A stretch of DNA of 64,000 nt from Citrobacter telavivensis (GCA_009363175.1 CP045205.1:5146001-5210000); one strand, 5' to 3'; shown: positions 8,673-17,955, counted from the stretch's first letter. Notes: generated by a model not told the origin, from the sequence alone. Made by a program: numbers and translations.

Positions 8673-9914
8673 GTGAAGATTTATCTGGTCGGTGGTGCGG
8701 TTCGGGATACGCTGTTAGGGCTACCGGTTAAAGATAAAGATTGGGTGGTGGTTGGCGCCACACCGCAACAAATGCTCGACGCGGGCTACCAGCAGGTAGG
8801 TCGCGATTTTCCTGTTTTTCTCCATCCGCAAACCCACGAAGAGTATGCCCTTGCGCGTACCGAGCGTAAGTCCGGCTCGGGGTATACCGGATTCACCTGT
8901 TATGCCGCACCCGACGTCACACTGGAAGACGATCTCCAGCGACGTGACCTGACGATTAACGCCCTGGCGCAAGATGATGACGGCCAGATTGTCGATCCCT
9001 ATCAGGGACGTCGCGATCTGGATAAACGCCTGTTGCGCCATGTCTCACCCGCCTTTAGTGAAGATCCGCTGCGCGTACTGCGCGTGGCGCGCTTTGCCGC
9101 TCGCTATGCACATCTTAGCTTCCGTATTGCTGACGAAACCATGGCGCTGATGCGCGAAATGACGCACGCCGGTGAGCTGGAGCATCTGACGGCAGAACGC
9201 GTCTGGAAAGAGACCGAAAACGCGTTAACCACGCGCAACCCACAGGTCTATTTCCAGGTCTTACGCGACTGCGGCGCGCTGCGTGTGTTGTTCCCGGAAG
9301 TCGATGCGCTGTTTGGCGTCCCGGCCCCGGCGAAGTGGCATCCGGAAATCGATACCGGAATTCATACTCTGATGACGCTGTCGATGGCGGCGCTGCTCAG
9401 CCCAGCGGTTGACGTGCGTTTCGCTACGCTGTGTCACGACCTCGGTAAAGGTCTGACGCCGCCGGAGCTCTGGCCGCGTCACCACGGACACGGCCCGGCG
9501 GGCGTCAGGCTGGTCGAGCAGTTGTGCCAGCGCCTGCGCGTACCGAATGAAATTCGTGATTTAGCCAAACTGGTGGCGGAGTTCCACGATCTCATCCACA
9601 CCTTCCCGATACTGCAACCTAAAATCATCGTGAAGCTGTTTGATTCGATCGACGCCTGGCGTAAACCGCAACGCGTGGAACAGATTGCGCTCACCAGCGA
9701 AGCCGACGTACGCGGACGGACGGGATTTGAAGCCGCGGATTATCCGCAGGGACGTTTACTGCGCGAAGCGTGGGAAGTCGCGCAGTCTGTCCCCACCAAA
9801 GACGTTGTCGAGGCCGGATTTAAAGGCATTGAGATTCGTGAAGAGCTGACCCGACGTCGGATTGCGGCGCTGGCCCACTGGAAAGAGACCCGTTTCCCGA
9901 AGGCGGTCAGTTAA
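8673..9914 (+). CDS. cca: Multifunctional CCA tRNA nucleotidyltransferase
   Basis: Cca builds or repairs the 3' CCA of tRNAs without a template; the gamma-proteobacterial form also has phosphohydrolase activities. The 413-residue protein shows the class II nucleotidyltransferase motifs GGAVRD (7-12) and DKDWVVVG (about 21-28), the RRDLTINAL motif near residue 91, and an HD domain with CHDLGKG (about 254). Translation starts at GTG 8673 behind GGAGAGG, as in E. coli. Confidence 0.96.
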   Translation: MKIYLVGGAVRDTLLGLPVKDKDWVVVGATPQQMLDAGYQQVGRDFPVFLHPQTHEEYALARTERKSGSGYTGFTCYAAPDVTLEDDLQRRDLTINALAQDDDGQIVDPYQGRRDLDKRLLRHVSPAFSEDPLRVLRVARFAARYAHLSFRIADETMALMREMTHAGELEHLTAERVWKETENALTTRNPQVYFQVLRDCGALRVLFPEVDALFGVPAPAKWHPEIDTGIHTLMTLSMAALLSPAVDVRFATLCHDLGKGLTPPELWPRHHGHGPAGVRLVEQLCQRLRVPNEIRDLAKLVAEFHDLIHTFPILQPKIIVKLFDSIDAWRKPQRVEQIALTSEADVRGRTGFEAADYPQGRLLREAWEVAQSVPTKDVVEAGFKGIEIREELTRRRIAALAHWKETRFPKAVS

Positions 9915-9916
9915 GG

Positions 9917-10012
9917 CGTGAATGCCGGATGGCGATGCGCTTATCCGGCCTACGGTATCGCATCTCAACGCGTCGGCCGGATAAGGCGTTTACGCCGTCA
10001 TCCGGCATGAGA
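9917..10012. repeat. BIME (REP pair) between cca and uppP
   Basis: Two oppositely oriented REP units (ATGCCGGATGGCGATGCGCTTATCCGGC and GGCCGGATAAGGCGTTTACGCC...CATCCGGC) lie between two convergent genes. Confidence 0.85.
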
Positions 10013-10018
10013 GATCCG

Positions 10019-10840
10019 TCAGAAGAACACTACGTAAACCGCCGCGGCGACGATAAAGCGGTAAATAGCAAATGGAATGAACGAGATCCGCTTAATCAGC
10101 TGCAGGAAGGTCTTGATGGCAACTAGTGCGACCACGAAGGCGGTGACAAAACCGACGGCAAACATTGGGATATCGGCCGCCGTCAGGAACGACCAGCTTT
10201 TGTAGAGATCCAATGCGGTGGCGCCCATCATCATCGGTACTGCCAGCAGGAATGAAAACTCAGACGCCGCGTAACGGCTCACGCCCATCAGCATCCCGCC
10301 GGAAATGGTCGCCCCGGAGCGGGAGAACCCCGGCCACAGCGCCAGACACTGGAAGCAGCCAATCATGAATGCCTGACGGTAAGTCATATCATCCAGACCC
10401 GGCGCGCGCGGTTCTTTCGGCTTCAGACACTCTGCGGCGATCAGCAGTAAACCGCCCACCACCAGCGCATACATCACATTCACCGGGTTAAACAGCGATT
10501 TGATCGTATCGTGGAAGACCAGTCCCAGCACCACGGCCGGGATCATCCCCAGCAGAATGTGGATCAGCGTTAAACGACCTTTACTTTCCCCTTCACGCTG
10601 TAGCGGACGACCAAAGTGAATGCCGATCAGGCCAAACAGACGCCGCCAGAACATCACCACCACCGCAAGAATGGATCCCAACTGGATCACCACCTCAAAC
10701 GTCTTTGCCGTGTCGCCCTCAAATCCCAACAGATGGCCCACAATGATCATGTGCCCGGTACTGGAAACTGGCAAAAACTCCGTCAATCCTTCGACCACAC
10801 CCAAAATTGCCGCAATCAGCAGCGAGTGCATATCGCTCAT
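10019..10840 (-). CDS. uppP: Undecaprenyl-diphosphatase
   Basis: UppP (BacA) dephosphorylates undecaprenyl pyrophosphate in the inner membrane, recycling the lipid carrier of cell-wall and LPS synthesis; extra copies give bacitracin resistance. The 273-residue, multi-spanning protein shows the catalytic motifs LTEFLPVSSTGH (about 20-31) and PGFSRSGAT. The ATG at 10840 gives the standard MSDMHSLLIAA start and length; an in-frame TTG just upstream is not needed. Confidence 0.96.
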   Translation of the reverse strand: MSDMHSLLIAAILGVVEGLTEFLPVSSTGHMIIVGHLLGFEGDTAKTFEVVIQLGSILAVVVMFWRRLFGLIGIHFGRPLQREGESKGRLTLIHILLGMIPAVVLGLVFHDTIKSLFNPVNVMYALVVGGLLLIAAECLKPKEPRAPGLDDMTYRQAFMIGCFQCLALWPGFSRSGATISGGMLMGVSRYAASEFSFLLAVPMMMGATALDLYKSWSFLTAADIPMFAVGFVTAFVVALVAIKTFLQLIKRISFIPFAIYRFIVAAAVYVVFF

Positions 10841-10888
10841 CAATAAACCCCTAAATAGAAAAATCTACTGCACAAAAAGATCGCGTTT

Positions 10889-11029
10889 TATACCTAAATA
10901 ATTCGAGTTGCGGGACAAAGCCCAAAGGGCTTTGAACAGCGCTAGCGCTGGCCCCGAAGGGGCGAGTCTCAGGATGAGACGAGTAACTCAGCAGCCAACG
11001 CACATGCAACTTGATGTATGACGGGTATA
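10889..11029. repeat. ERIC-related palindromic repeat
   Basis: A 141-base element has ends TATACCTAAATAATTCGAGTTG and (inverted) CAACTTGATGTATGACGGGTATA. These are the termini of enterobacterial ERIC/IRU repeats, but the interior differs from the canonical core seen at 23099-23225. It holds internal hairpins (AAAGCCC/GGGCTTT; GGCCCCGAAGGGGC-like) and lies between folB and uppP. Confidence 0.65.
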
Positions 11030-11071
11030 GGACTCTTTTATATCCGTTTGGTTTAACAAATATGAAGATAA

Positions 11072-11437
11072 TTATTTTTCTTTCAGATTATTGCTACGCT
11101 CAATGATTACGCCCACATTGGCCGCGCGCGCCACCGCGCCTGGCTTACTCAGCTTGATGCGCACCCACGGCGAGTTAAAGCGCGTAAGCAGTAGCTCGGC
11201 CACCTCTTCGGCAACACGTTCCACCAGCGCAAAACGCCCACCTTCAACATGGCTAACGATCGTCTCGGCGATATCCGCATAGCTCAGGCAGTCGGCGACG
11301 TCGTCACTTTTTGCTGATTTTCGGTTATCCCACGCCATTTCGATATCGAACACCAGTTTCTGTTCAATCGTCTGTTCCCAGTCGTAAACACCAATAGTGG
11401 TGATTACCGAAAGTTGCTCTATAAATACAATATCCAT
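11072..11437 (-). CDS. folB: Dihydroneopterin aldolase
   Basis: FolB cleaves 7,8-dihydroneopterin to 6-hydroxymethyl-dihydropterin and glycolaldehyde in folate synthesis, with epimerase activity as well. The 121-residue protein starts MDIVFIEQLSVITTIGVYDW, with the pterin-binding Glu in the IGVYDWE loop, and keeps the conserved Lys in IKLSKPGA. It is divergent from plsY, as in E. coli. The ATG at 11437 is chosen over a GTG one codon upstream. Confidence 0.95.
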   Translation of the reverse strand: MDIVFIEQLSVITTIGVYDWEQTIEQKLVFDIEMAWDNRKSAKSDDVADCLSYADIAETIVSHVEGGRFALVERVAEEVAELLLTRFNSPWVRIKLSKPGAVARAANVGVIIERSNNLKEK

Positions 11438-11543
11438 CACGACCTGCCTGCTTTTTGGCTAACCCGGATACCACTTCCGGCGAAATATGCGTATTATCCA
11501 CAGAAGTAGCGTTTTACACGACATTTTCAAAACGGAACAGCTT

Positions 11544-12161
11544 ATGAGTGCAATCGCGCCTGGAATGATCCTCTTCGCGTACCTCTGCGGCTCCATTTCC
11601 AGTGCCATTCTGGTCTGCCGCATTGCTGGCTTGCCCGACCCGCGTAGCAGCGGATCCGGTAACCCTGGCGCGACCAACGTGTTACGAATCGGTGGCAAGG
11701 GAGCAGCCGTAGCGGTCCTGATTTTCGATGTCCTGAAAGGGATGTTGCCCGTCTGGGGCGCGTATGCGCTGGGCGTCAGCCCGTTCTGGCTGGGCCTTAT
11801 CGCTATCGCCGCCTGTCTGGGGCATATCTGGCCAGTATTCTTCGGTTTCAAAGGTGGGAAAGGCGTGGCGACGGCCTTTGGCGCTATCGCACCTATCGGT
11901 TGGGATCTCACCGGCGTGATGGCGGGCACCTGGTTGCTCACCGTTCTGTTGAGCGGCTATTCATCGCTGGGGGCAATTGTCAGCGCGCTGATTGCACCGT
12001 TTTATGTCTGGTGGTTCAAACCGCAGTTCACCTTCCCGGTCTCCATGCTGTCGTGCCTGATTTTGCTGCGTCATCATGACAACATCCAGCGTCTGTGGCG
12101 CCGCCAGGAGACAAAAATCTGGACCAAACTGCGCAAGAGACGCGAGAAAGATCCCGAGTAA
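11544..12161 (+). CDS. plsY: Acyl-phosphate:glycerol-3-phosphate acyltransferase
   Basis: PlsY transfers an acyl group from acyl-phosphate to glycerol 3-phosphate, the first committed step of phospholipid synthesis. This 205-residue integral membrane protein has the three cytoplasmic-loop motifs SGNPGATN (about 35-42), GHIWPVFFGFKGGKGVAT (about 93-110) and the downstream loop. The ATG at 11544 gives MSAIAPGMI, the standard start. Confidence 0.95.
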   Translation: MSAIAPGMILFAYLCGSISSAILVCRIAGLPDPRSSGSGNPGATNVLRIGGKGAAVAVLIFDVLKGMLPVWGAYALGVSPFWLGLIAIAACLGHIWPVFFGFKGGKGVATAFGAIAPIGWDLTGVMAGTWLLTVLLSGYSSLGAIVSALIAPFYVWWFKPQFTFPVSMLSCLILLRHHDNIQRLWRRQETKIWTKLRKRREKDPE

Positions 12162-12194
12162 GGTTGGCCGGAAAATGGCGTTGTCCAGCCCGGC

Positions 12195-13127
12195 CTACAG
12201 CACCTGATAGCCTTCGTCCGGCTTGCCTAATCGTTGCTGGCACCATGCCGCCAGAAACTCCACGCAGACCCTGAGCTTCACGCTGCGATACAACGGCTCC
12301 TGATAAACCGCCCAGATGTTGGCGCTCTGCGCGTACTCCGGCAACACTCGCACCAGTTTGCCGCTCGCCAGAAACGGTTGCACATCCCACTCTGAACGCA
12401 ACATGATGCCTTTGCCTTCCAGCGCCCATTGCAGAACGACCTCACCGCTGTTGGAAGAGAGATGCCCGCTCACTTTGACCGATTTTTTCGTCGTGCCATT
12501 TCCCAGTTCCCATATTCCGTGAGTCATGTCACGCTCTTTTGTCACCAGACAATCGTGGTGACTTAATTCCTGCAAGGTTTTTGGCTCAGGATATTTCTGT
12601 AAATATCCGGGGGAGGCACACAATATTCTTTTATTCTTTGTTAACAAATGCGCAATATAATAATCAGGGATTTCATCGTTAATGCGAATATCAAGATCGA
12701 TATTATCCTGAACCAAATCAATTTGCCGATCGAAGAGTTCAAAATGGACCTGTAACTCAGGATAATTGCGCATCAGTTCGGTAATGGCAGGCGCAATGTG
12801 ACTGCGGCCAAACCCGAAGCTACAACCAATACGAATCATCCCTTCCGGTCGCGTTTTGATTTGCGTCACTTCATCTATCAGGCGCTGATATTGCGTGAGG
12901 ATCGCCAGCGCCTGTTCATAACAGCGTTGGCCACTTTCCGTCAGCGCCACACCGCGCGCAGAGCGGTTAAGCAGCGTGGTGTCGAGCGTGGTTTCCAGGA
13001 TCTGAATCCGCTTCGTCACAAAGGCAGGCGTTTGTCCGAGGGTGCATGCCGCTGCGCTAAAGCTGCCCGTATGGACAATTTCCACCAGCACCTGAAGGTC
13101 TTTGGCTAAGGGCCAGTTTTTGAGCAT
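12195..13127 (-). CDS. ttdR: LysR-type activator of the tartrate operon
   Basis: TtdR activates ttdABT when L- or meso-tartrate is present under anaerobic conditions. The 310-residue protein has a winged-helix N-terminus (about 1-65; GSFSAAACTLGQTPAFVTKR) and a LysR substrate-binding domain. The ATG at 13127 (MLKNWPLAKDLQVLVEI) matches E. coli; longer in-frame extensions lack support. It is divergent from ttdA across a 211-base region. Confidence 0.95.
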   Translation of the reverse strand: MLKNWPLAKDLQVLVEIVHTGSFSAAACTLGQTPAFVTKRIQILETTLDTTLLNRSARGVALTESGQRCYEQALAILTQYQRLIDEVTQIKTRPEGMIRIGCSFGFGRSHIAPAITELMRNYPELQVHFELFDRQIDLVQDNIDLDIRINDEIPDYYIAHLLTKNKRILCASPGYLQKYPEPKTLQELSHHDCLVTKERDMTHGIWELGNGTTKKSVKVSGHLSSNSGEVVLQWALEGKGIMLRSEWDVQPFLASGKLVRVLPEYAQSANIWAVYQEPLYRSVKLRVCVEFLAAWCQQRLGKPDEGYQVL

Positions 13128-13338
13128 TTTTCGGGTTATCCATGAAGTTGATACCTCAAGTGTAATTCGCAATCTACGGTTAATCTCTGCCTTTGCTCAA
13201 TTTTCATCATCTTTCTTCAGCATCATTCACGAACTGTTAATTGCATATACACAGTGGCAAATAATATAAAACCACACATTTAATGGTAGTTTGTGAAAGA
13301 GAATTTATTTCCAGAAAAATAAAAGAACTGGAGTTGAC
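13128..13338. promoter_or_regulatory. Divergent ttdR / ttdA control region
   Basis: A strikingly AT-rich intergenic stretch (especially 13180-13330) separates the LysR-type regulator from its target operon. By analogy with other LysR pairs the TtdR operator should lie here. GAACTGGAGT precedes the ttdA start. No individual operator is assigned. Confidence 0.6.
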
Positions 13339-14250
13339 ATGATGAGCAATCAAAATAATCAAAATGCGGTTAATACGTTGACGGAAATAGTCGCCAACTT
13401 TACCGCCATGATATCCACCCGTATGCCCGACGATGTGGTGGACAAATTAAAACAGCTGCGGGACGCCGAAACATCAAAGATGGGGCAAATCATCTACCAC
13501 ACGATGTTCGACAACATGCAAAAAGCGATTGATCTTAACCGTCCGGCCTGTCAGGACACCGGTGAGATCATGTTCTTCGTGAAGGTCGGTTCCCGTTTTC
13601 CACTGCTGGGTGAGTTGCAAAGCATTCTCAAGCAAGCGGTGGAAGATGCCACGGTGAAAGCGCCGCTGCGCCACAACGCCGTAGAAATTTTTGACGAAGT
13701 GAATACCGGTAAAAACACCGGTAGCGGCGTACCGTGGGTAACCTGGGATATTGTGCCCGACGGCGATGACGCGGAAATTGAAGTCTATATGGCCGGTGGT
13801 GGTTGCACGCTGCCGGGGCGCTCCAAAGTACTGATGCCTTCCGAAGGTTATGAAGGCGTAGTGAAATTCGTCTTTGAAAACATCTCGACGCTGGCCGTCA
13901 ACGCCTGCCCGCCAGTGCTGGTCGGCGTGGGTATCGCCACCTCCGTTGAAACCGCCGCCGTACTGTCGCGCAAAGCAGTATTGCGCCCGATTGGCTCCCG
14001 CCATCCGAATCCAAAAGCGGCAGAGCTTGAGCTGCGTCTGGAAGAGGGGCTGAACCGGCTGGGCATTGGTCCGCAAGGGCTCACCGGCAACAGTTCCGTG
14101 ATGGGCGTACATATCGAATCCGCCGCGCGTCACCCGTCAACCATCGGCGTTGCCGTCTCCACCGGCTGCTGGGCGCACCGCCGCGGCACGCTGCTGGTCC
14201 ATTCTGACCTCTCCTTCGAAAACCTGTCTCACACCCGGAGCGCGTTATGA
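13339..14250 (+). CDS. ttdA: L(+)-tartrate dehydratase, alpha subunit
   Basis: TtdA with TtdB forms the oxygen-sensitive [4Fe-4S] enzyme that dehydrates L-tartrate to oxaloacetate. The 303-residue class I fumarase-type alpha subunit has three candidate cluster cysteines: CQDTGEIMFF (about 72), GGGCTLPGRS (about 156) and STGCWAHRRG (about 274). The last four bases overlap ttdB (ATGA), so the two subunits are translationally coupled. Confidence 0.96.
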   Translation: MMSNQNNQNAVNTLTEIVANFTAMISTRMPDDVVDKLKQLRDAETSKMGQIIYHTMFDNMQKAIDLNRPACQDTGEIMFFVKVGSRFPLLGELQSILKQAVEDATVKAPLRHNAVEIFDEVNTGKNTGSGVPWVTWDIVPDGDDAEIEVYMAGGGCTLPGRSKVLMPSEGYEGVVKFVFENISTLAVNACPPVLVGVGIATSVETAAVLSRKAVLRPIGSRHPNPKAAELELRLEEGLNRLGIGPQGLTGNSSVMGVHIESAARHPSTIGVAVSTGCWAHRRGTLLVHSDLSFENLSHTRSAL

Positions 14251-14852
14251 AAAAGATCCTCACAACCCCGATCAAAGCCGAAGACCTGGAAGACATCCGC
14301 GTTGGCGATGTGATCTATCTGACCGGTACGCTGGTGACCTGCCGCGACGTCTGCCACCGCCGACTGATCGAACTGAAGCGCCCGATCCCCTACGACCTCA
14401 ATGGCAAAGCGATTTTCCATGCCGGGCCCATCGTACGTAAGAACGGTGAAAAATGGGAGATGGTCTCCGTCGGCCCGACCACCAGTATGCGTATGGAAGC
14501 CTTTGAAAAAGAGTTCATTGAGCAGACAGGCGTCAAACTGGTGGTGGGTAAAGGCGGCATGGGACCGCTGACGGAAGAAGGCTGCCAGAAATTCAAGGCG
14601 CTGCACGTAATCTTCCCGGCCGGTTGTGCGGTGCTGGCCGCCACCCAGGTGGAAGAGATCGAAGAGGTGCACTGGATGGAGCTCGGTATGCCGGAATCGC
14701 TGTGGGTTTGTCGGGTGAAAGAGTTCGGTCCGCTGATTGTCTCTATCGACACCCACGGCAACAACCTGATCGCCGAAAACAAAAAACAGTTCGCCGAGCG
14801 TCGCGGTCCCATCGTCGACGAAATCTGTGAACACGTGCATTACATCAAATAA
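14247..14852 (+). CDS. ttdB: L(+)-tartrate dehydratase, beta subunit
   Basis: This is the 201-residue partner of TtdA, homologous to the C-terminal domain of class I fumarases. The motifs LTGTLVTCRDVCHRRL (about 30-45) and HAGPIV (about 62-67) belong to the family's substrate-binding swivel domain, and KGGMGPLTEEG follows. It overlaps ttdA by four bases and precedes the transporter ttdT by 48 bases. Confidence 0.96.
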   Translation: MKKILTTPIKAEDLEDIRVGDVIYLTGTLVTCRDVCHRRLIELKRPIPYDLNGKAIFHAGPIVRKNGEKWEMVSVGPTTSMRMEAFEKEFIEQTGVKLVVGKGGMGPLTEEGCQKFKALHVIFPAGCAVLAATQVEEIEEVHWMELGMPESLWVCRVKEFGPLIVSIDTHGNNLIAENKKQFAERRGPIVDEICEHVHYIK

Positions 14853-14900
14853 CCCTTCCGGAGAGGCCTGCGCCTCTCCCTCTTTCGCAGGGATACGACA

Positions 14901-16364
14901 ATGGCACCTTTATCTGGTTGGTGGCGATATCTGGCTCCGCTGGTGGTCATCGCCATTATTGCTGTTTTGCCCGTCCCCACCGGTCTTGAGAGCCACACCT
15001 GGCTCTACTTTGCGGTCTTTACCGGCGTCATCGTGGGACTCATTCTGGAACCTGTACCCGGCGCAGTCGTGGCGATGATTGGGATATCGATTATCGCAGT
15101 CCTCTCGCCGTGGCTGTTGTTCAGCCCGGAACAGCTCGCCCAGGACGGCTTCAAATTTACCTCCAAGGCGCTCTCGTGGGCGGTTTCTGGTTTTTCTAAC
15201 TCGGTTATCTGGCTGATTTTCGCCGCCTTTATGTTCGGCACCGGGTATGAAAAAACCGGCCTCGGTCGGCGTATCGCGCTGATGCTGGTGAAAAAAATGG
15301 GGCACCGCACGCTGTTTCTCGGCTATGCGGTGATGTTCTCAGAACTGATCCTTGCCCCTGTTACCCCCTCTAACTCCGCACGCGGCGCAGGGATCATCTA
15401 CCCGATTATCCGCAACCTGCCGCCTCTCTATAACTCACAACCCAACGATCCCAGTGCCCGCTCCATCGGCTCTTACATTATGTGGATGGGGATCACCGCC
15501 GACTGTGTGACCAGCGCCATTTTCCTGACGGCAATGGCACCAAACCTACTGCTGATTGGCCTGATGAAGACCGCCTCTCATACGGTGCTCAGTTGGGGTG
15601 ACTGGTTCTTAGGCATGCTGCCGCTGAGCATTTTGCTGGTTCTGCTGGTGCCGTGGCTTGCCTATGTGCTGTATCCACCCGTGCTGAAGTCGGGCGATCA
15701 GGTGCCGCGCTGGGCGGAGTCGGAACTGAAAGAGATGGGGCCGCTCTGCTCGCGTGAGAAAAAGATGCTGGTGCTGATGGTAGGCGCACTGGTGCTGTGG
15801 ATCTTCGGCGGAGACTATATCGACGCAGCCATGGTCGGTTACAGCGTCGTCGCTCTGATGCTGGTGCTGCGCATCATCTCCTGGGATGACATCGTCAGTA
15901 ATAAATCGGCGTGGAACGTCTTCTTCTGGCTGGCCTCGCTCATCACTCTCGCAACCGGACTGAACAACACCGGCTTTATCACCTGGTTTGGCAAGCTGCT
16001 GGCCAGCGGGTTGAGCGGCTACTCACCGGTGCTGGTGATGATCGCGCTGATCGTGGTGTTCTGGCTGTTACGTTACTTCTTTGCCAGTGCAACGGCCTAC
16101 ACTTCCGCGCTGGCACCAATGATGATCGCTGCCGCGCTGGCGATGCCGGAAATTCCATTACCGGTATTCTGCCTGATGGTCGGTGCGGCTATTGGTCTGG
16201 GCAGCATTCTCACCCCGTATGCGACCGGTCCAAGCCCTATCTACTATGGTAGCGGTTATCTGCCGACGGTTGATTACTGGCGGCTGGGGGCAATTTTCGG
16301 TCTGATTTTCCTGGTGCTGCTGCTGGCGACCGGGTTGCTCTGGATGCCTCTCGTTTTGCTTTAA
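14901..16364 (+). CDS. ttdT: L-tartrate/succinate antiporter
   Basis: TtdT exchanges external L-tartrate for internal succinate, feeding the dehydratase and exporting the fermentation product. The 487-residue DASS/CitT-family carrier has about 12 hydrophobic segments and the family motif APVTPSNSARGAGIIYPII (about 152-170). It is the last gene of ttdABT and is followed by a strong terminator. Confidence 0.95.
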   Translation: MAPLSGWWRYLAPLVVIAIIAVLPVPTGLESHTWLYFAVFTGVIVGLILEPVPGAVVAMIGISIIAVLSPWLLFSPEQLAQDGFKFTSKALSWAVSGFSNSVIWLIFAAFMFGTGYEKTGLGRRIALMLVKKMGHRTLFLGYAVMFSELILAPVTPSNSARGAGIIYPIIRNLPPLYNSQPNDPSARSIGSYIMWMGITADCVTSAIFLTAMAPNLLLIGLMKTASHTVLSWGDWFLGMLPLSILLVLLVPWLAYVLYPPVLKSGDQVPRWAESELKEMGPLCSREKKMLVLMVGALVLWIFGGDYIDAAMVGYSVVALMLVLRIISWDDIVSNKSAWNVFFWLASLITLATGLNNTGFITWFGKLLASGLSGYSPVLVMIALIVVFWLLRYFFASATAYTSALAPMMIAAALAMPEIPLPVFCLMVGAAIGLGSILTPYATGPSPIYYGSGYLPTVDYWRLGAIFGLIFLVLLLATGLLWMPLVLL

Positions 16365-16371
16365 CCTCGTT

Positions 16372-16399
16372 GGGGCGGCAGGGCTGTCGCCCCCTTTTT
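16372..16399 (+). terminator. Rho-independent terminator after ttdT
   Basis: GGGGCG and CGCCCC arms enclose a 10-base loop and are followed by CTTTTTCC. This separates the tartrate operon from the urease operon. Confidence 0.85.
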
Positions 16400-16487
16400 C
16401 CATAAGCGTCTCATATGACCGTTTTCCCCCTCTGCTGAGGCATACTTTTTACTATGCAAACACCCTCACGCTGATAAGGGAAACGCT

Positions 16488-17312
16488 CTGGATACCGTTG
16501 CGCACAAGACACCAACACGGGGCTGGCAGGCCGAACTCGACCTGCGGTTTAGCCATACCGCGCATAAAACGGTGCTCACTCGCGCACACCACGTCGGTCC
16601 CCTGACGGTTCAACGGCCGTTTTATCCGCAAGACGATGTTTGCCATCTCTATTTACTCCATCCTCCCGGCGGAATTGTCGGCGGTGATGAACTCCAGATT
16701 TCCGTCACGCTGGACGAAAACAGCCATGTATTAATCACCATGCCCGGTGCGGGCAAGTTTTATCGCAGCGCAGGTCCGCTGGCACGACTGCTCCAGACGT
16801 TTACGCTGGCCCCGAACGCGACGCTGGAATGGCTGCCGCAGGATACGAGCCTGTTCCCGGGCGCTAACGCCAGCCTCTGCTCCATATTTCATCTCACCGC
16901 CGAAAGCCGCCTGCTGGGCTGGGATCTGCTCTGCTTCGGGCGACCGGTCATGCAAGAGACGTTCAGCCACGGCGCATTGCATAACCGCCTGGAAGTCTGG
17001 CGTGACGGGCAGCCGCTGCTCATCGAGCGCCTGACGCTGCGTGATGGGGATCTCGCGGCCATCGCCAGTCAGCCGTGGTGCGGCACCCTGCTCTGTTATC
17101 CGGCCACGGAACAGATGCTGGACGGCGTGCGCGAACGTCTGGCTCCGCTCGGTGATTATGCCGGGGCAACGCTCGCCGACCGGCTGCTGACGGTCCGTTT
17201 TCTGGCAGACGACAACCTGATCGTTCAGCGCGTCATGCGTGAAATCTGGCAGTTTTTGCGCCCGCTGTTAACCCAAAAGCCACCGCACCCGCCGCGCATC
17301 TGGCAAACCTAA
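16488..17312 (+). CDS. ureD: Urease accessory protein UreD
   Basis: UreD (UreH) is the scaffold that docks UreF and UreG on apo-urease for nickel insertion. Family motifs HVGPLTVQRPFYP, LLHPPGGIVGGD, TMPGAGKFYRS and FSHGALHNRLEVW are present. Homology extends upstream of the first ordinary start (GTG 16572) through GWQAELDLRF, so a start at 16572 would remove a conserved N-terminal strand. No in-frame ATG, GTG or TTG lies further upstream. A CTG at 16488 has AAGGG seven bases before it and gives 274 residues, close to the ~270 of Klebsiella UreD. It heads the operon, 10 bases before ureA. Confidence 0.88.
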   Translation: MDTVAHKTPTRGWQAELDLRFSHTAHKTVLTRAHHVGPLTVQRPFYPQDDVCHLYLLHPPGGIVGGDELQISVTLDENSHVLITMPGAGKFYRSAGPLARLLQTFTLAPNATLEWLPQDTSLFPGANASLCSIFHLTAESRLLGWDLLCFGRPVMQETFSHGALHNRLEVWRDGQPLLIERLTLRDGDLAAIASQPWCGTLLCYPATEQMLDGVRERLAPLGDYAGATLADRLLTVRFLADDNLIVQRVMREIWQFLRPLLTQKPPHPPRIWQT

Positions 17313-17322
17313 GAGACTCCCT

Positions 17323-17625
17323 ATGGAACTGACTCCCAGAGAAAAAGACAAGCTGTTGCTCTTTACCGCCGCGCTGGTCGCGGAGCGCCGACTGGCGCGC
17401 GGGCTGAAGCTGAATTACCCGGAATCGGTGGCGCTCATCAGCGCATTCATCATGGAAGGGGCGCGCGACGGCAAAAGCGTCGCTGCGCTGATGGAGGATG
17501 GCCGCCACGTTCTGAACCGTGAACAGGTGATGGAAGGCGTTCCGGAGATGATCCCGGACATCCAGGTTGAAGCGACCTTTCCGGACGGTTCGAAGCTGGT
17601 CACCGTTCACAGTCCGATCGTCTAA
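17323..17625 (+). CDS. ureA: Urease gamma subunit
   Basis: The 100-residue gamma subunit of the (alpha-beta-gamma)3 urease has the classical MELTPREKDKLLLFTAALVA start and NYPESVALISAFIMEGARDG motif. It is separate from the beta subunit, as in other enterics, rather than fused as in Helicobacter. It lies nine bases before ureB. Confidence 0.97.
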   Translation: MELTPREKDKLLLFTAALVAERRLARGLKLNYPESVALISAFIMEGARDGKSVAALMEDGRHVLNREQVMEGVPEMIPDIQVEATFPDGSKLVTVHSPIV

Positions 17626-17634
17626 GGAGCAACC

Positions 17635-17955
17635 ATGATTCCAGGTGAATACCGGATCGCGACAGGAAACATTGCGATCAACGCAGGGCGTGAAACGCGC
17701 ACGATCGTGGTGGAGAATCATGGCGATCGCCCTATTCAGGTGGGTTCGCACTACCACTTTTACGAGGTCAACCCGGCGCTCCGCTTTGCCCGCGAATCCG
17801 CGCTGGGTTTTCGTCTGAATATTCCGGCGGGGACAGCGGTACGTTTTGAGCCGGGGCAAAAGCGAGAGGTCGAGCTGGTACGCGTGGCGGGCGCACAGCG
17901 TATTTTTGGCTTTCGCGGCGACGTCATGGGTGCGCTGGAGGTGAAACATGGCTGA
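17635..17955 (+). CDS. ureB: Urease beta subunit
   Basis: The 106-residue beta subunit shows MIPGEYRIATGNIAINAGRE, the conserved VGSHYHFYEVNPALRF and GTAVRFEPGQKREVELVRVAG. It overlaps the start of ureC by eight bases, which suggests coupled translation of structural subunits. Confidence 0.97.
   Translation: MIPGEYRIATGNIAINAGRETRTIVVENHGDRPIQVGSHYHFYEVNPALRFARESALGFRLNIPAGTAVRFEPGQKREVELVRVAGAQRIFGFRGDVMGALEVKHG

Noticed and set aside
16572..17312. ureD starting at GTG 16572
   Set aside because: It would delete conserved N-terminal residues, and no Shine-Dalgarno lies at the right distance.
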